Shown piece by piece: positions 1 to 7,334 of a DNA stretch of 64,000 nt. Made by a program: the position numbers and the translations under genes. Source of the DNA: Haloarcula salinisoli (lineage in GTDB: Archaea > Halobacteriota > Halobacteria > Halobacteriales > Haloarculaceae); NCBI RefSeq assembly GCF_019599405.1, contig NZ_RKLQ01000007.1, positions 1 through 64,000 of the forward strand, written 5' to 3'. Under the pieces are notes generated by a model. It was given only the letters and a program-made list of their open reading frames with translations, was not told the DNA's origin and ran no database searches. How positions within the stretch are numbered: the stretch's first letter is position 1; every line of letters starts with the position of its first letter.

Positions 1-2
1 CC

Positions 3-356
3 ATACGCACCAGCCAGCGCGAACGGGCGGTGACGACGCTCCCACCGGTCTTCGAGTCAGTGGTGACCGAGACACCTGACTTGTTCGTCCAGGCAATCTA
101 TGACCTCAGCGTCCCCGAGATGGTCGTCGATCGAGTCTGTATGCTCGGTGATAGTGCATTCGTTGCGCGCCCCCATACCGCAGCGGGCACCGCAAAGGCC
201 GTCGGCGACGCAGTCACCTTCGCCGAGACACTCTCCCAACACGAGTCACTGGAGACGGCACTCACAGCGTGGAATCAAGCTCGGCGGGCTTATGGGGCTC
301 AGCTCGTTGCCAGGGGCACACGGATGGGTGAGGACCGACTGAATCTGGGTTCGTAG
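3..356 (+). CDS. FAD-dependent monooxygenase, C-terminal part (runs off left edge)
   Basis: The frame is open to the left edge, so only the last ~118 residues are visible. They contain the second flavin-contact motif of the PHBH/UbiH-type hydroxylases (MLGDSAF, then a Pro-His pair and the Gly-rich AGTAKAVGDA helix), which closes the FAD pyrophosphate site. The tail LVARGTRMGEDRLNLG resembles the usual end of haloarchaeal 2-polyprenylphenol-hydroxylase-like proteins. Family knowledge suggests NAD(P)H-dependent hydroxylation of a small cyclic substrate in the cytoplasm; the substrate cannot be told. A separate N-terminal relic of the same family lies at 36067-36501. Confidence 0.75.
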   Translation: MRTSQRERAVTTLPPVFESVVTETPDLFVQAIYDLSVPEMVVDRVCMLGDSAFVARPHTAAGTAKAVGDAVTFAETLSQHESLETALTAWNQARRAYGAQLVARGTRMGEDRLNLGS

Positions 357-667
357 GTGGCGGCGCCAGGTCCTCGGGACAAATCAGGACCGCTCAATTC
401 GGGTTCGAAGGCCGACGGCAAGCATGACGGCAAACAGTGAGAGACCGATTCCGCCGGCGAGTGACGAGGGTGGCAATCCGTTTGCTGGGCTTGCTATGGA
501 TGATGGTGCGTTGATCGGTGGGACCTGGCGAGGCGTGTCTGTTACCATCGACGCTGCGACGGGGGCGTGGGAGAATCCCCAGCTCACCAACTGTTGACGC
601 CACGGAGTATACCACGTCTGGTTGCCCGCCGGAATGGGGTATTATGAGAAGCGGTTGGGGCCGGCGG
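357..667. other. Gap between monooxygenase and HEAT gene
   Basis: This stretch separates two convergent genes. On the minus strand a ~54-codon open frame (about 384-548) ends in a hydrophobic segment, GGIGLSLFAVMLAVGL, followed by RTRIERS, as in a C-terminal membrane anchor. It has no convincing start or promoter and the matching upstream sequence is in another frame, so I treat it as a relic or chance frame. Nothing else stands out. Confidence 0.3.
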
Positions 668-3600
668 TCAGGTCGCGTCGGCTTCGCTTCCGATGCGCTC
701 CGGGGCGGCCGCGTCGAGCGCGTCAAACGCACGCCGGTGGTGAATCAGGACGAGGACGAGGGCCGCCGTCTCGCGAACGGCGCGGGCGGCGTTCGCGTCG
801 GCCAGCGCGTCTTCGATCGGGTCGATGACGTCCGTGACTTCGATTTCGTCTGCCGCCCGGTAGCAGAGTCCCAGCCGGTACAGCGCCGCGACCCGTCGGT
901 CGGCGTCGTCGCCGTCTCGGACGATGTCACGGAGCGGGCCGAGGTCGGCGTCCGGGTCGTCGATGTCGGTCCCCCTGTCGGCGTCCGGACCCGGCAGGTC
1001 GGGAAAGCCGGCGTCATCGCCCGGCGACACGGGCGGGTCACGGCCCGCCGCCGTGAGGGTCTCATAGACGACCGGTCGGAGTAGTGGCGGGTTGGTGTCG
1101 AGGCGACCGTCCAGTCGGTCGAGCGCGTCTGCGGAGAGTTCCCCGGCCCGGTCACACAGCAGACTCCAGGCGTACTCGCGGACCAGGACCGGCTCGGCGC
1201 CGTCCGTCGCGATGGAGACGGCCCACTCCTCGACGGCGTCGAGCGGCCCGCCGCCCAGCCCCGCCAGCCCGACGCGGCGGACCACAGTGCTCGGGTCCTC
1301 GGCCGCGACGCCGACGACCTCGTCCCAGTAGGTATCTGCAAACGCGGCGATATACGCCAGCACGGCAAGGCCCTTCGCCCGGACGTACCAGCGGTCGTCA
1401 CGGGTCAGCTCGCGGACTTCGTCGACGAACGCCCGGGCCCGTTCCGTGTCGTCGGTATCGATAGCAGCCAGCGCGACGAGTTTGTACAGCAACAGCGCGC
1501 GGTTGTTCGCGGCGAGGTCGACGTCGAGCCCCTCGACCGGGACGTGTTCAGGATGGGAGCGCAACTGGTACAGCACCCGCTGGACCATCTGGTCGTCATC
1601 GTCGTCGGCGTAGGCCAACAGGAGTGGCACGGCCGCCTCGTCGACTGCCTCGGCGACCCGCCGGAGGACCGCTCGCCGGGCCGGGTCACAGGGTATCTGG
1701 GCGAGATAGCCGGGCTCGAAACTGTCGTAGGTCTCGATGACGATGGTCGCGAGTTTCTTCAGGTCAGTCTTCGGATTGGACTGCTGGGTGCGGAATATCG
1801 CCCGGTAGACGCGCTCGGGGTCGGTCTCGGGGAACTCACCGTGGGCCTCCGCGATAGCGGCGAGAGCGTCCAGCGCCACCGTCCGTGCTCGATACGGCTT
1901 TTCGAGCAGGTTCAGTAACGGACCGGCCGACGGGAGCGGCGCCCGCCCGTTTTTCACGAGGTCGGCGAGAGAGTCGAGCGCGGACTGCCACTCGTTGATC
2001 GGCGGGTCGTGGCCCTCCTTGGGCTCGACGCGGTCGAGCAGGGCCAGCAGTTCGTCGTATGGCGGGTCGGCCCAGAACGCGGGCGCGCTGCGGGCCGCGA
2101 CGGTCCAGACAGTCGGGTCGCCGCTTCGAAGCCCCTCACGGACGGCGTCGATGTCGGGCAGCGTGCCATAGCGGGAGGTCTCGAGGAGGTCGCGCCGGGC
2201 CGCTGGGCCGCCCTCGTGGTCGGCGATGGTGGCCGCGTCGGCACGCTCGGCGACGCTCGGGTCGGCCCGTTCGATGGCCACCGCGATTCGGTTGCGGACC
2301 GCAACGTGTTCATCCTCGACGAGCGCGTCGAGCAGGGCCTCGACGACGGCTTCGCCGTAGATTGAGGCAAGCGTCGACGCCGCCAGTGCGCGGATTCGGG
2401 CGTCGCCGTCGGTCCGGAGAACGGCAAGCAGCGCGTCCCGGGTGGAGTCGGACACCGCTGGTTTGTCGGCCGCCGGGCCGTCGACGGCGCCCGCCTCTGG
2501 AGTGGTCAGCGCGGCCGCGACCACCCGAGCGCCGTCCGGCGTCGCCGAGTCGTCCACGACGGCCCAGAGCGACGCCTGCCCGCTACAGACCGGGTTGTAA
2601 TGGCGCTTCTCGATGTCGCCGAGCACCGCGACGGCGTCGTCGACGGCGTCGGCGAGTCCACTCGCGAAACACAGTGCTGGGTCGTCGGCGCCGACTGCGT
2701 CGAAGTCCGGAACGGGGGTGTCGGGCTCCCTCCGAGTCCGCCGCCGGAGGTCCTTGGCGACGCGTTGCGGGTCGCCCCTCGCGTTGTCGTAGATGGCGGT
2801 CGCGAGCGTGGTCCGGGCGTGCACGTCGAGGCAATCCGCCGCTCGCCCGCGAATACGGGAATCGGGAGCGGTCCGGACGTAGCGGACCAATCCTTCGAGG
2901 GACTCGCGGCCACCATCTGCGTCGAGCGCACCGACGAGGACCCGTTCGTCGGCAGGCCGGCTCCCGTCGTCGTGGAGGGCGTCGACGAGGGCCGGGGCAC
3001 CGTCGCCACGACGCCACAGCGCCCGGGCGGCGTCCCGGCGGCGGTCCGCATCGGTTCTGACGAGCGCCTCCAAGGCGGCCGTGTCGAAGCTGGCTGGCTC
3101 ACGGAGGACCGCGCGGGTAGCTGCCGGCTTCAGTCCGGTTCGCTCCCGGAGTTCGGTCACCAGCTCCCCGATTCGGTCGGCGTCGAACCACGCGTCGTAC
3201 AGCTCGGCGTCGCGGAGCCACGCCCGGACGAACGTGTCGCGGTCGAAGACGAGTCCGTCCTCGGGCCAACAGCCCAGTCGGTGTTCGACCCAGTGCCACT
3301 CGAATCGGATTCGGTCGCCATCGGCGGTGATTTTCGGCCGGAGTCCCTCGGCTCCGCCGGTGCTGGACTCCTCCTCACCGTCGACGAGGTCTCGTAGTCG
3401 GGCGCCTATCGCGGCCAGGAACTCTTCTGGGTCTTTCTGGTGCCAGCCGCTCGTCGTCCAGAGTGGCACCCCCGGGACGGTCACTCTGACAGCGTCGCCG
3501 TCGGGGTCGAACTCGATTCGGAGGTCGGACAATCGGCCCGCATATGGATTCCTGTCGTCGGCCAACACCGCTTGGACTCGAAGCTCGGTCGTCTCGATGC

Positions 3601-4003
3601 GGACGCGGTCGGGCCGCGTTGCCTCACACGCCGAGAGCGGCCCCGCGTACATCGGCCCGTCGCCCCAGAGAATCGACGACTCCCCGGGCCATACGCCTGG
3701 GCCGAACCCGATGCGGAGGAACGGTCCGGGGTTTCGCTGGCCGAATCGCACCCGTTGGACCGTCTTCCGTCCGACCAGTCGGACGGTCCCGTCGGCCGTC
3801 GAGACGCCCACCGGCTCGTCGGTCGCGTGGACCTCCTCTGGGGACACGGCGAGTCCTAGCGTTCGGGGTTCGTCGACATCGGCCGCGGTGAGGTGACCGT
3901 CAGGGTCACGGACCGGAACCGTGCCGGTCTCGTGTTCGAGGGCGAATCCGTCGTCACTCTCCCGGACCGTTCCCGGGAGAAACAGGTCGCTCTCGCACGT
4001 CAT
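668..4003 (-). CDS. Large HEAT-repeat protein
   Basis: An 1111-residue acidic protein. Residues ~1-270 form a non-repetitive domain rich in beta-type sequence. From ~300 to the end the chain is a long series of helical pairs with the Ala/Leu/Asp pattern of HEAT/PBS-lyase repeats (RRDAARALWRRGDGAPALVDAL, IRALAASTLASIYGEAVVEAL, VVRRVGLAGLGG). Such alpha-solenoids are protein-binding scaffolds; no enzyme motif, signal peptide or membrane segment is seen. The ATG at 4003 is preferred to one 29 codons upstream because the extension has no acidic halophilic composition. The gene stands alone. The function is unknown; a scaffold role is inference. Confidence 0.85.
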   Translation of the reverse strand: MTCESDLFLPGTVRESDDGFALEHETGTVPVRDPDGHLTAADVDEPRTLGLAVSPEEVHATDEPVGVSTADGTVRLVGRKTVQRVRFGQRNPGPFLRIGFGPGVWPGESSILWGDGPMYAGPLSACEATRPDRVRIETTELRVQAVLADDRNPYAGRLSDLRIEFDPDGDAVRVTVPGVPLWTTSGWHQKDPEEFLAAIGARLRDLVDGEEESSTGGAEGLRPKITADGDRIRFEWHWVEHRLGCWPEDGLVFDRDTFVRAWLRDAELYDAWFDADRIGELVTELRERTGLKPAATRAVLREPASFDTAALEALVRTDADRRRDAARALWRRGDGAPALVDALHDDGSRPADERVLVGALDADGGRESLEGLVRYVRTAPDSRIRGRAADCLDVHARTTLATAIYDNARGDPQRVAKDLRRRTRREPDTPVPDFDAVGADDPALCFASGLADAVDDAVAVLGDIEKRHYNPVCSGQASLWAVVDDSATPDGARVVAAALTTPEAGAVDGPAADKPAVSDSTRDALLAVLRTDGDARIRALAASTLASIYGEAVVEALLDALVEDEHVAVRNRIAVAIERADPSVAERADAATIADHEGGPAARRDLLETSRYGTLPDIDAVREGLRSGDPTVWTVAARSAPAFWADPPYDELLALLDRVEPKEGHDPPINEWQSALDSLADLVKNGRAPLPSAGPLLNLLEKPYRARTVALDALAAIAEAHGEFPETDPERVYRAIFRTQQSNPKTDLKKLATIVIETYDSFEPGYLAQIPCDPARRAVLRRVAEAVDEAAVPLLLAYADDDDDQMVQRVLYQLRSHPEHVPVEGLDVDLAANNRALLLYKLVALAAIDTDDTERARAFVDEVRELTRDDRWYVRAKGLAVLAYIAAFADTYWDEVVGVAAEDPSTVVRRVGLAGLGGGPLDAVEEWAVSIATDGAEPVLVREYAWSLLCDRAGELSADALDRLDGRLDTNPPLLRPVVYETLTAAGRDPPVSPGDDAGFPDLPGPDADRGTDIDDPDADLGPLRDIVRDGDDADRRVAALYRLGLCYRAADEIEVTDVIDPIEDALADANAARAVRETAALVLVLIHHRRAFDALDAAAPERIGSEADAT

Positions 4004-4163
4004 GGGATAGTTCCAACGACGGCTGGACATACTAAACAACCACTGTGACATTGCGACACACACCCAAGGCTCGGTGAGAGAAGGAGCCACACGTCATCTG
4101 TACTAATCGATAGATGACACGATCGAGAGTGCCGCGAGAAACATAGGCGATGGTCCTGGTTGG

Positions 4164-4249
4164 GGCGATAATCACGACCACCTCTTCAAACAAGCCGGAA
4201 CTGGAAATCCCTCTTCGTTTCAGCGTCTGTTGAGCGAATATGTTGCTCA
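4164..4249. repeat. Degenerate repeat, copy A
   Basis: Begins with GCGATAATCACGACCA and continues through AAATCCCTCTTCGTT and GCGAATATGTTGCTCA. The same blocks in the same order recur at 5081-5167. The shorter core recurs at 6228-6243. Read on the minus strand, both long copies could encode a similar short peptide (SN-F---TL-RRGI), so they may be relics of a coding mobile element, but no open gene survives. Confidence 0.6.
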
Positions 4250-4367
4250 CTGCTGATGCGCACGCCTCAGTCATCCTTTCGAAGGCCGAAGACGTCTATT
4301 TTCGACCTCTCACCGATTCTGTCTCTAATCAGTAAACTTATTGACGAGTCGAAATACGCGATAACCA

Positions 4368-4973
4368 ATGCCCTACACACCGCTATTCGCTCCGGATGAG
4401 TTTTTCGCTCCGGATGAGTTTTCCGCTCAACGGCCTCCGTCACTAGCCGGTGCCGCGATCATCTTAATTTTCACAAGTGTCGTCGCCGTTGCGAGTGGGG
4501 TGCCGTACGCAGACCAATTTCCGTCCGAATTCACGCCCGAAGGACTTGTGTTCGTGTTTCTCATTGCCGGTTTAATCGGCGGTGCTGCTCTCTGGACCGT
4601 ATTGACAGTTCCCGTGTATCTCCTGACCGCGATCGTTGGCGGCACTGGCTCGATCGCCCGGACTGCGGCAAACATCGGATGGGCATCGCTTCCGCTCTTG
4701 TTGCGACACACGATTCTGACACTCACTATCTGGGTCCTCACGCTTACCGGAGACGCTCCACCGATAGCGATGACTCAAATGCAGCCTCCGTCTCCGTTGT
4801 TCCTATTTAATCTCCTCACCGGTGTCATCACCTACGTTTGGCTCGGGTATCTTTTCACGTACGCCATCCGGGATGCTCGAAATCTGGATATTCGACGCTC
4901 GGCTGGCGTCGCAGGAATTGTGATTATGATCCCGCTGCTTAATACTGCTTTGAGCCTCTTTGGAGTGTTTTAG
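4368..4973 (+). CDS. Yip1-like multi-pass membrane protein
   Basis: 201 residues. After a short N-terminal tail with a duplicated FAPDEF hexapeptide there are about five hydrophobic segments (residues ~25-42, 62-80, 82-98, 110-127, 150-170, 180-200). The spacing and motifs (LWTVLTVPVYLLTAIVGG, then a helix with ARTAANIGWASLP) resemble the Yip1/YIP1-domain family common in haloarchaea. It is probably an integral membrane protein of unknown role. A TATA-like TTATTGACG is about 30 bp upstream. It sits between repeat copies A and B with no co-directional partner, so it looks like a single-gene cassette. Confidence 0.7.
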   Translation: MPYTPLFAPDEFFAPDEFSAQRPPSLAGAAIILIFTSVVAVASGVPYADQFPSEFTPEGLVFVFLIAGLIGGAALWTVLTVPVYLLTAIVGGTGSIARTAANIGWASLPLLLRHTILTLTIWVLTLTGDAPPIAMTQMQPPSPLFLFNLLTGVITYVWLGYLFTYAIRDARNLDIRRSAGVAGIVIMIPLLNTALSLFGVF

Positions 4974-5046
4974 CAGAAGTTTCGATTCTGATGATCTGCT
5001 GAAACCCTCCGGAACTGAGCGGAAATGGTTGTTGGGTACAGAGGAT

Positions 5047-5167
5047 GTACTGATCGTTGGTCTGCTCGGTTGAGCATGCTGCGATAATCACGACCAAATT
5101 TCCCGGAACAAATCAGTACTGAAAATCCCTCTTCGTTGCAGCGTCGGTTTAACGAATACGTTGCTCA
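5047..5167. repeat. Degenerate repeat, copy B
   Basis: Positions 5081-5167 match copy A (4164-4249). Positions 5047-5096 match 6194-6243 without gaps at about 40 of 50 positions by hand count, including GTTGAGCAT and GCGATAATCACGA. Copy B is therefore the middle member of three same-strand repeats that separate two small gene cassettes. Confidence 0.65.
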
Positions 5168-5193
5168 GTCAGTTTGCGTATTGAATTTTCAGG

Positions 5194-5415
5194 TTAGCAG
5201 CAGTTGTTCCCATCGGGATTCCATTCACACGCATCGCCCGTTGTGAGACTCTCCTCATCAATATGAGCGGAAAGACAGGCGTGGTTACAGAAGTACTCCG
5301 CTGACCCGCAGTCATCAGTATAGTCGCCGACACAGATGGGCTCATGGTCAAAGATTCGCGACTCGCAGTACACACATACCTCGTCAACGTCGTGTGTTTC
5401 GATAGTAGTCGACAT
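5194..5415 (-). CDS. Small Cys-rich zinc-finger protein
   Basis: 73 residues from ATG 5415; a start nine codons upstream is possible but its extra residues are poor. It has CVYC near the N-terminus, a middle Cys pair (ICVGDYTDDCG), a YFCNHACLSAHIDE segment and a C-terminal pair of Cys. This is the layout of the very small zinc-binding proteins abundant in haloarchaea, several of which act as regulators. It is divergent from the vapBC promoter ~100 bp away. The precise role is unknown; zinc binding is inferred from cysteine spacing. Confidence 0.75.
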   Translation of the reverse strand: MSTTIETHDVDEVCVYCESRIFDHEPICVGDYTDDCGSAEYFCNHACLSAHIDEESLTTGDACEWNPDGNNCC

Positions 5416-5484
5416 ACGTGTACTAAGAACCCTCTCAGTCAAAACGCTGATTCACTTGTTCTGTTCCATCGTTTGCCCCCACAA

Positions 5485-5515
5485 GGATTAATCCCTGTCA
5501 ACGCGAACGTCAACG
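5485..5515 (+). promoter_or_regulatory. vapBC promoter with palindrome and direct repeat
   Basis: A perfect 10-bp palindrome GGATTAATCC (5485-5494) lies at the TATA-box distance from ATG 5521. Just after it GTCAACG occurs twice (5497-5503 and 5509-5515, ending before CAATGG). This placement suits autorepression by the VapB-like antitoxin, as is known for such systems; binding itself is inferred. Confidence 0.45.
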
Positions 5516-5520
5516 TAACA

Positions 5521-5760
5521 ATGGCGACCGCAGATGAGCAGATTCGAGTTAGCGACACGGTGAAGCGAGAACTTGACCGCCGCCGTCGGGAGGGCGAGAG
5601 CTATAACGATGTGTTGCAGCGGATGCTTGAGGACGACCGCGACCTCATGGCTGGGTTCGGGCGGTGGTCAGACGAACAGGCTGACCGGGCCCGAGAGGCA
5701 CGTGAGAAGTCCAAGCAGAAGTCGAAAGACCGGATGCGTCGGCTGGCGGACGACGAATGA
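5521..5760 (+). CDS. vapB: VapB-type antitoxin
   Basis: 79 residues. The N-terminal half (IRVSDTVKRELDRRRREGESYNDVLQRML) has the beta-strand then two-helix pattern of ribbon-helix-helix-like antitoxins. The C-terminal half is a charged Lys/Arg/Asp tail (EKSKQKSKDRMRRLADDE) of the kind that wraps the partner PIN toxin. The ATG at 5521 is chosen over the longer upstream frame because promoter elements lie in that extension. Its stop overlaps the toxin start (ATGA), which implies translational coupling. It should neutralise VapC and repress its own promoter. Confidence 0.85.
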   Translation: MATADEQIRVSDTVKRELDRRRREGESYNDVLQRMLEDDRDLMAGFGRWSDEQADRAREAREKSKQKSKDRMRRLADDE

Positions 5761-6149
5761 AAGTACTCGACGCGACATTTCTCATCGACTATCTCAACGG
5801 TGTCGACGCCACCGCCGAGTATCTACTGGCCCATGACGATGAACGGTTCATTATCCCGGCCCCAGCGTACGCTGAGGTCCTCGTCGGAGAGGGGAATGTC
5901 CTGGACGGCGATGTAGCAGCGGTAAAAGCCGACCTCTCGTGGGGTGAGGTTTACGAGACCGACGAGGAGACAGCCGAGATAGCCGGCGAAATCGCTAGCG
6001 AGGTTGGACCGCAAGGCCCGTTCCTCGCGGGAATGGATGGTCTCATCGCCGCCGTGGGCCGAGAACTTGATGCACCCGTGGTTTCCGGTGACAGTGATCT
6101 TACGCACGATGAGACCAAGCGGGTCGTGGACGTTGAAGAGTATCGTTGA
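5757..6149 (+). CDS. vapC: VapC-type PIN-domain ribonuclease toxin
   Basis: 130 residues, the normal VapC length. PIN-domain acidic residues are visible in order: Asp5 in KVLDATFLIDYL, a Glu in YAEVLVGEG (~40), Asp in LAGMDGLIAAVG (~96) and Asp in VVSGDSDLTH (~115). These form the Mg2+ site of the ribonuclease. It overlaps the antitoxin gene by four bases. As with other VapC proteins it should cleave RNA and arrest growth when VapB is lost; the RNA target cannot be told. The pair lies between repeat copies B and C. Confidence 0.9.
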   Translation: MKVLDATFLIDYLNGVDATAEYLLAHDDERFIIPAPAYAEVLVGEGNVLDGDVAAVKADLSWGEVYETDEETAEIAGEIASEVGPQGPFLAGMDGLIAAVGRELDAPVVSGDSDLTHDETKRVVDVEEYR

Positions 6150-6193
6150 GTGACGGGGTCTGGTTGATTTCGGGTGTGATCCCTGTGCTCGTT

Positions 6194-6243
6194 GTACTGA
6201 CCGTTAGAAAGCTTGGTTGAGCATCGGGCGATAATCACGAGCA
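6194..6243. repeat. Degenerate repeat, copy C
   Basis: A 50-base stretch aligning ungapped to 5047-5096 (about 40 identities by hand count), containing GGTTGAGCAT and GCGATAATCACGA. It closes the zinc-finger/vapBC cassette on the right. The similarity stops soon after, so this copy is shorter than A and B. Confidence 0.6.
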
Positions 6244-6655
6244 GTTTCCTGAAGAGAGCTACCAGCTCTGATTACCGTGAGAGGCACGCGCAGAGATCGA
6301 ATACGCAGAAACCAAGCCAAAGGACAGTACTCACAGAGTTGATTTCGGATTTCTGGGTCGGGCCAGCTACTCAGTAGATTTGTGCACGGGCTGCAGCGAT
6401 TGTGCCAGTTCAAAGAGGTTTCCAGTAGCCGTGCAAGATACATCGCGCATAGTCCCCGCTGGAGAACCCAGCAATCGAGCTCTACAGTTTACCGGCGTCA
6501 GATTCGTAGTTACGCTGGCGTTTTGCTCTCATCTAGCAGGGTGGAAAACGATGCTTGCCGTACTCTCTTTGGCACCTGCTAATAGTCTCACTGATTACCC
6601 GCCTCCAAGCGCACTTCCGAAATACAAAAATATCAGATATACATAAGTGTCAGAA
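6244..6655. other. Non-coding stretch right of vapBC
   Basis: No frame here has haloarchaeal codon use or a recognisable product, and base composition is more AT-rich than in flanking genes. The 13-bp palindrome-like TATATC-A-GATATA lies at about 6629-6641 near the right end and recurs inverted at 7134-7146. Confidence 0.4.
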
Positions 6656-7099
6656 TTAGCTTACGAATGCCTCGACAGCGTGATCGTCAGGACTGACAGA
6701 GCCATCGGTGCGTGGTGCCGCCCACCGTACTTCGTATATAAAACTGTCTGGACACTGGCTCTTCGTACACTGGATAGGTCTCGTGTCCCGGCCAGAAATA
6801 GCAGATACACCCGCTGACGCGACGGTAGCAGCAACCCGACCGGCACACTCGCTGCCTTCGGACCACGAGACGAACACCAGTCTATCATGTTTAGGGACTC
6901 CGAAGGGCTCACTGTACATCTCTGTCTCCGCCCGTACGAACGATTTCTCGAGCCCATCTGTGACGGGATGTCTGCGATAAACGGTCCATAGGTGCTTTCG
7001 CTCGGCGGATACGCGGTAATCAAGCAACCATGGTGTCACCGTGAGTCGCTTGAACGGGTTCGGGAAGTGCGCAGAGTGGAACGGGCCAAAACCCACCAT
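6656..7099 (-). CDS. Hypothetical protein, 147 aa
   Basis: I do not recognise this protein. It reads as a compact soluble domain: an N-terminal Pro/Phe-rich stretch (GFGPFHSAHFPNPF), then alternating hydrophobic strands (RLVFVSWSEGSECAG), and two Cys near the C-terminus (QCTKSQC). There is no signal peptide or membrane segment. It starts at ATG 7099, with AT-rich promoter-like DNA (AAATATACGAT) before it. The overlapping frame at 6661-7023 is worse in composition. Inverted copies of a TATATCxGATATA element flank the gene on both sides. It stands alone. Confidence 0.45.
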   Translation of the reverse strand: MVGFGPFHSAHFPNPFKRLTVTPWLLDYRVSAERKHLWTVYRRHPVTDGLEKSFVRAETEMYSEPFGVPKHDRLVFVSWSEGSECAGRVAATVASAGVSAISGRDTRPIQCTKSQCPDSFIYEVRWAAPRTDGSVSPDDHAVEAFVS

Positions 7100-7334
7100 A
7101 TCGTATATTTCTGAAATATCATACTGGGAGTTCTATATCTGATATAATTATGGGCACGGTGCCCCAGCATACCAGCACCCCTGTCTCGTCTAGCACTCTG
7201 GGGGTCATGCCGTGATTGGGTTCGGCATCCGTCGCGACGCGACCCTCGTGACCGGCTGCTCGAGAATGGCAACGACTAACTCGTGGTATCAACCATCCAA
7301 TTAGGTATCATCTCCCCTGTTTCATACAGCCCGA

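Noticed and set aside
394-732. 112-codon minus-strand frame in the first gap
   Set aside because: Arg/Pro/Ser-rich composition of a GC shadow, and it overlaps the HEAT gene.
4032-4274. 80-codon minus frame over repeat copy A
   Set aside because: It runs through the HEAT gene promoter and is not kept in copy B, where the matching frame is broken.
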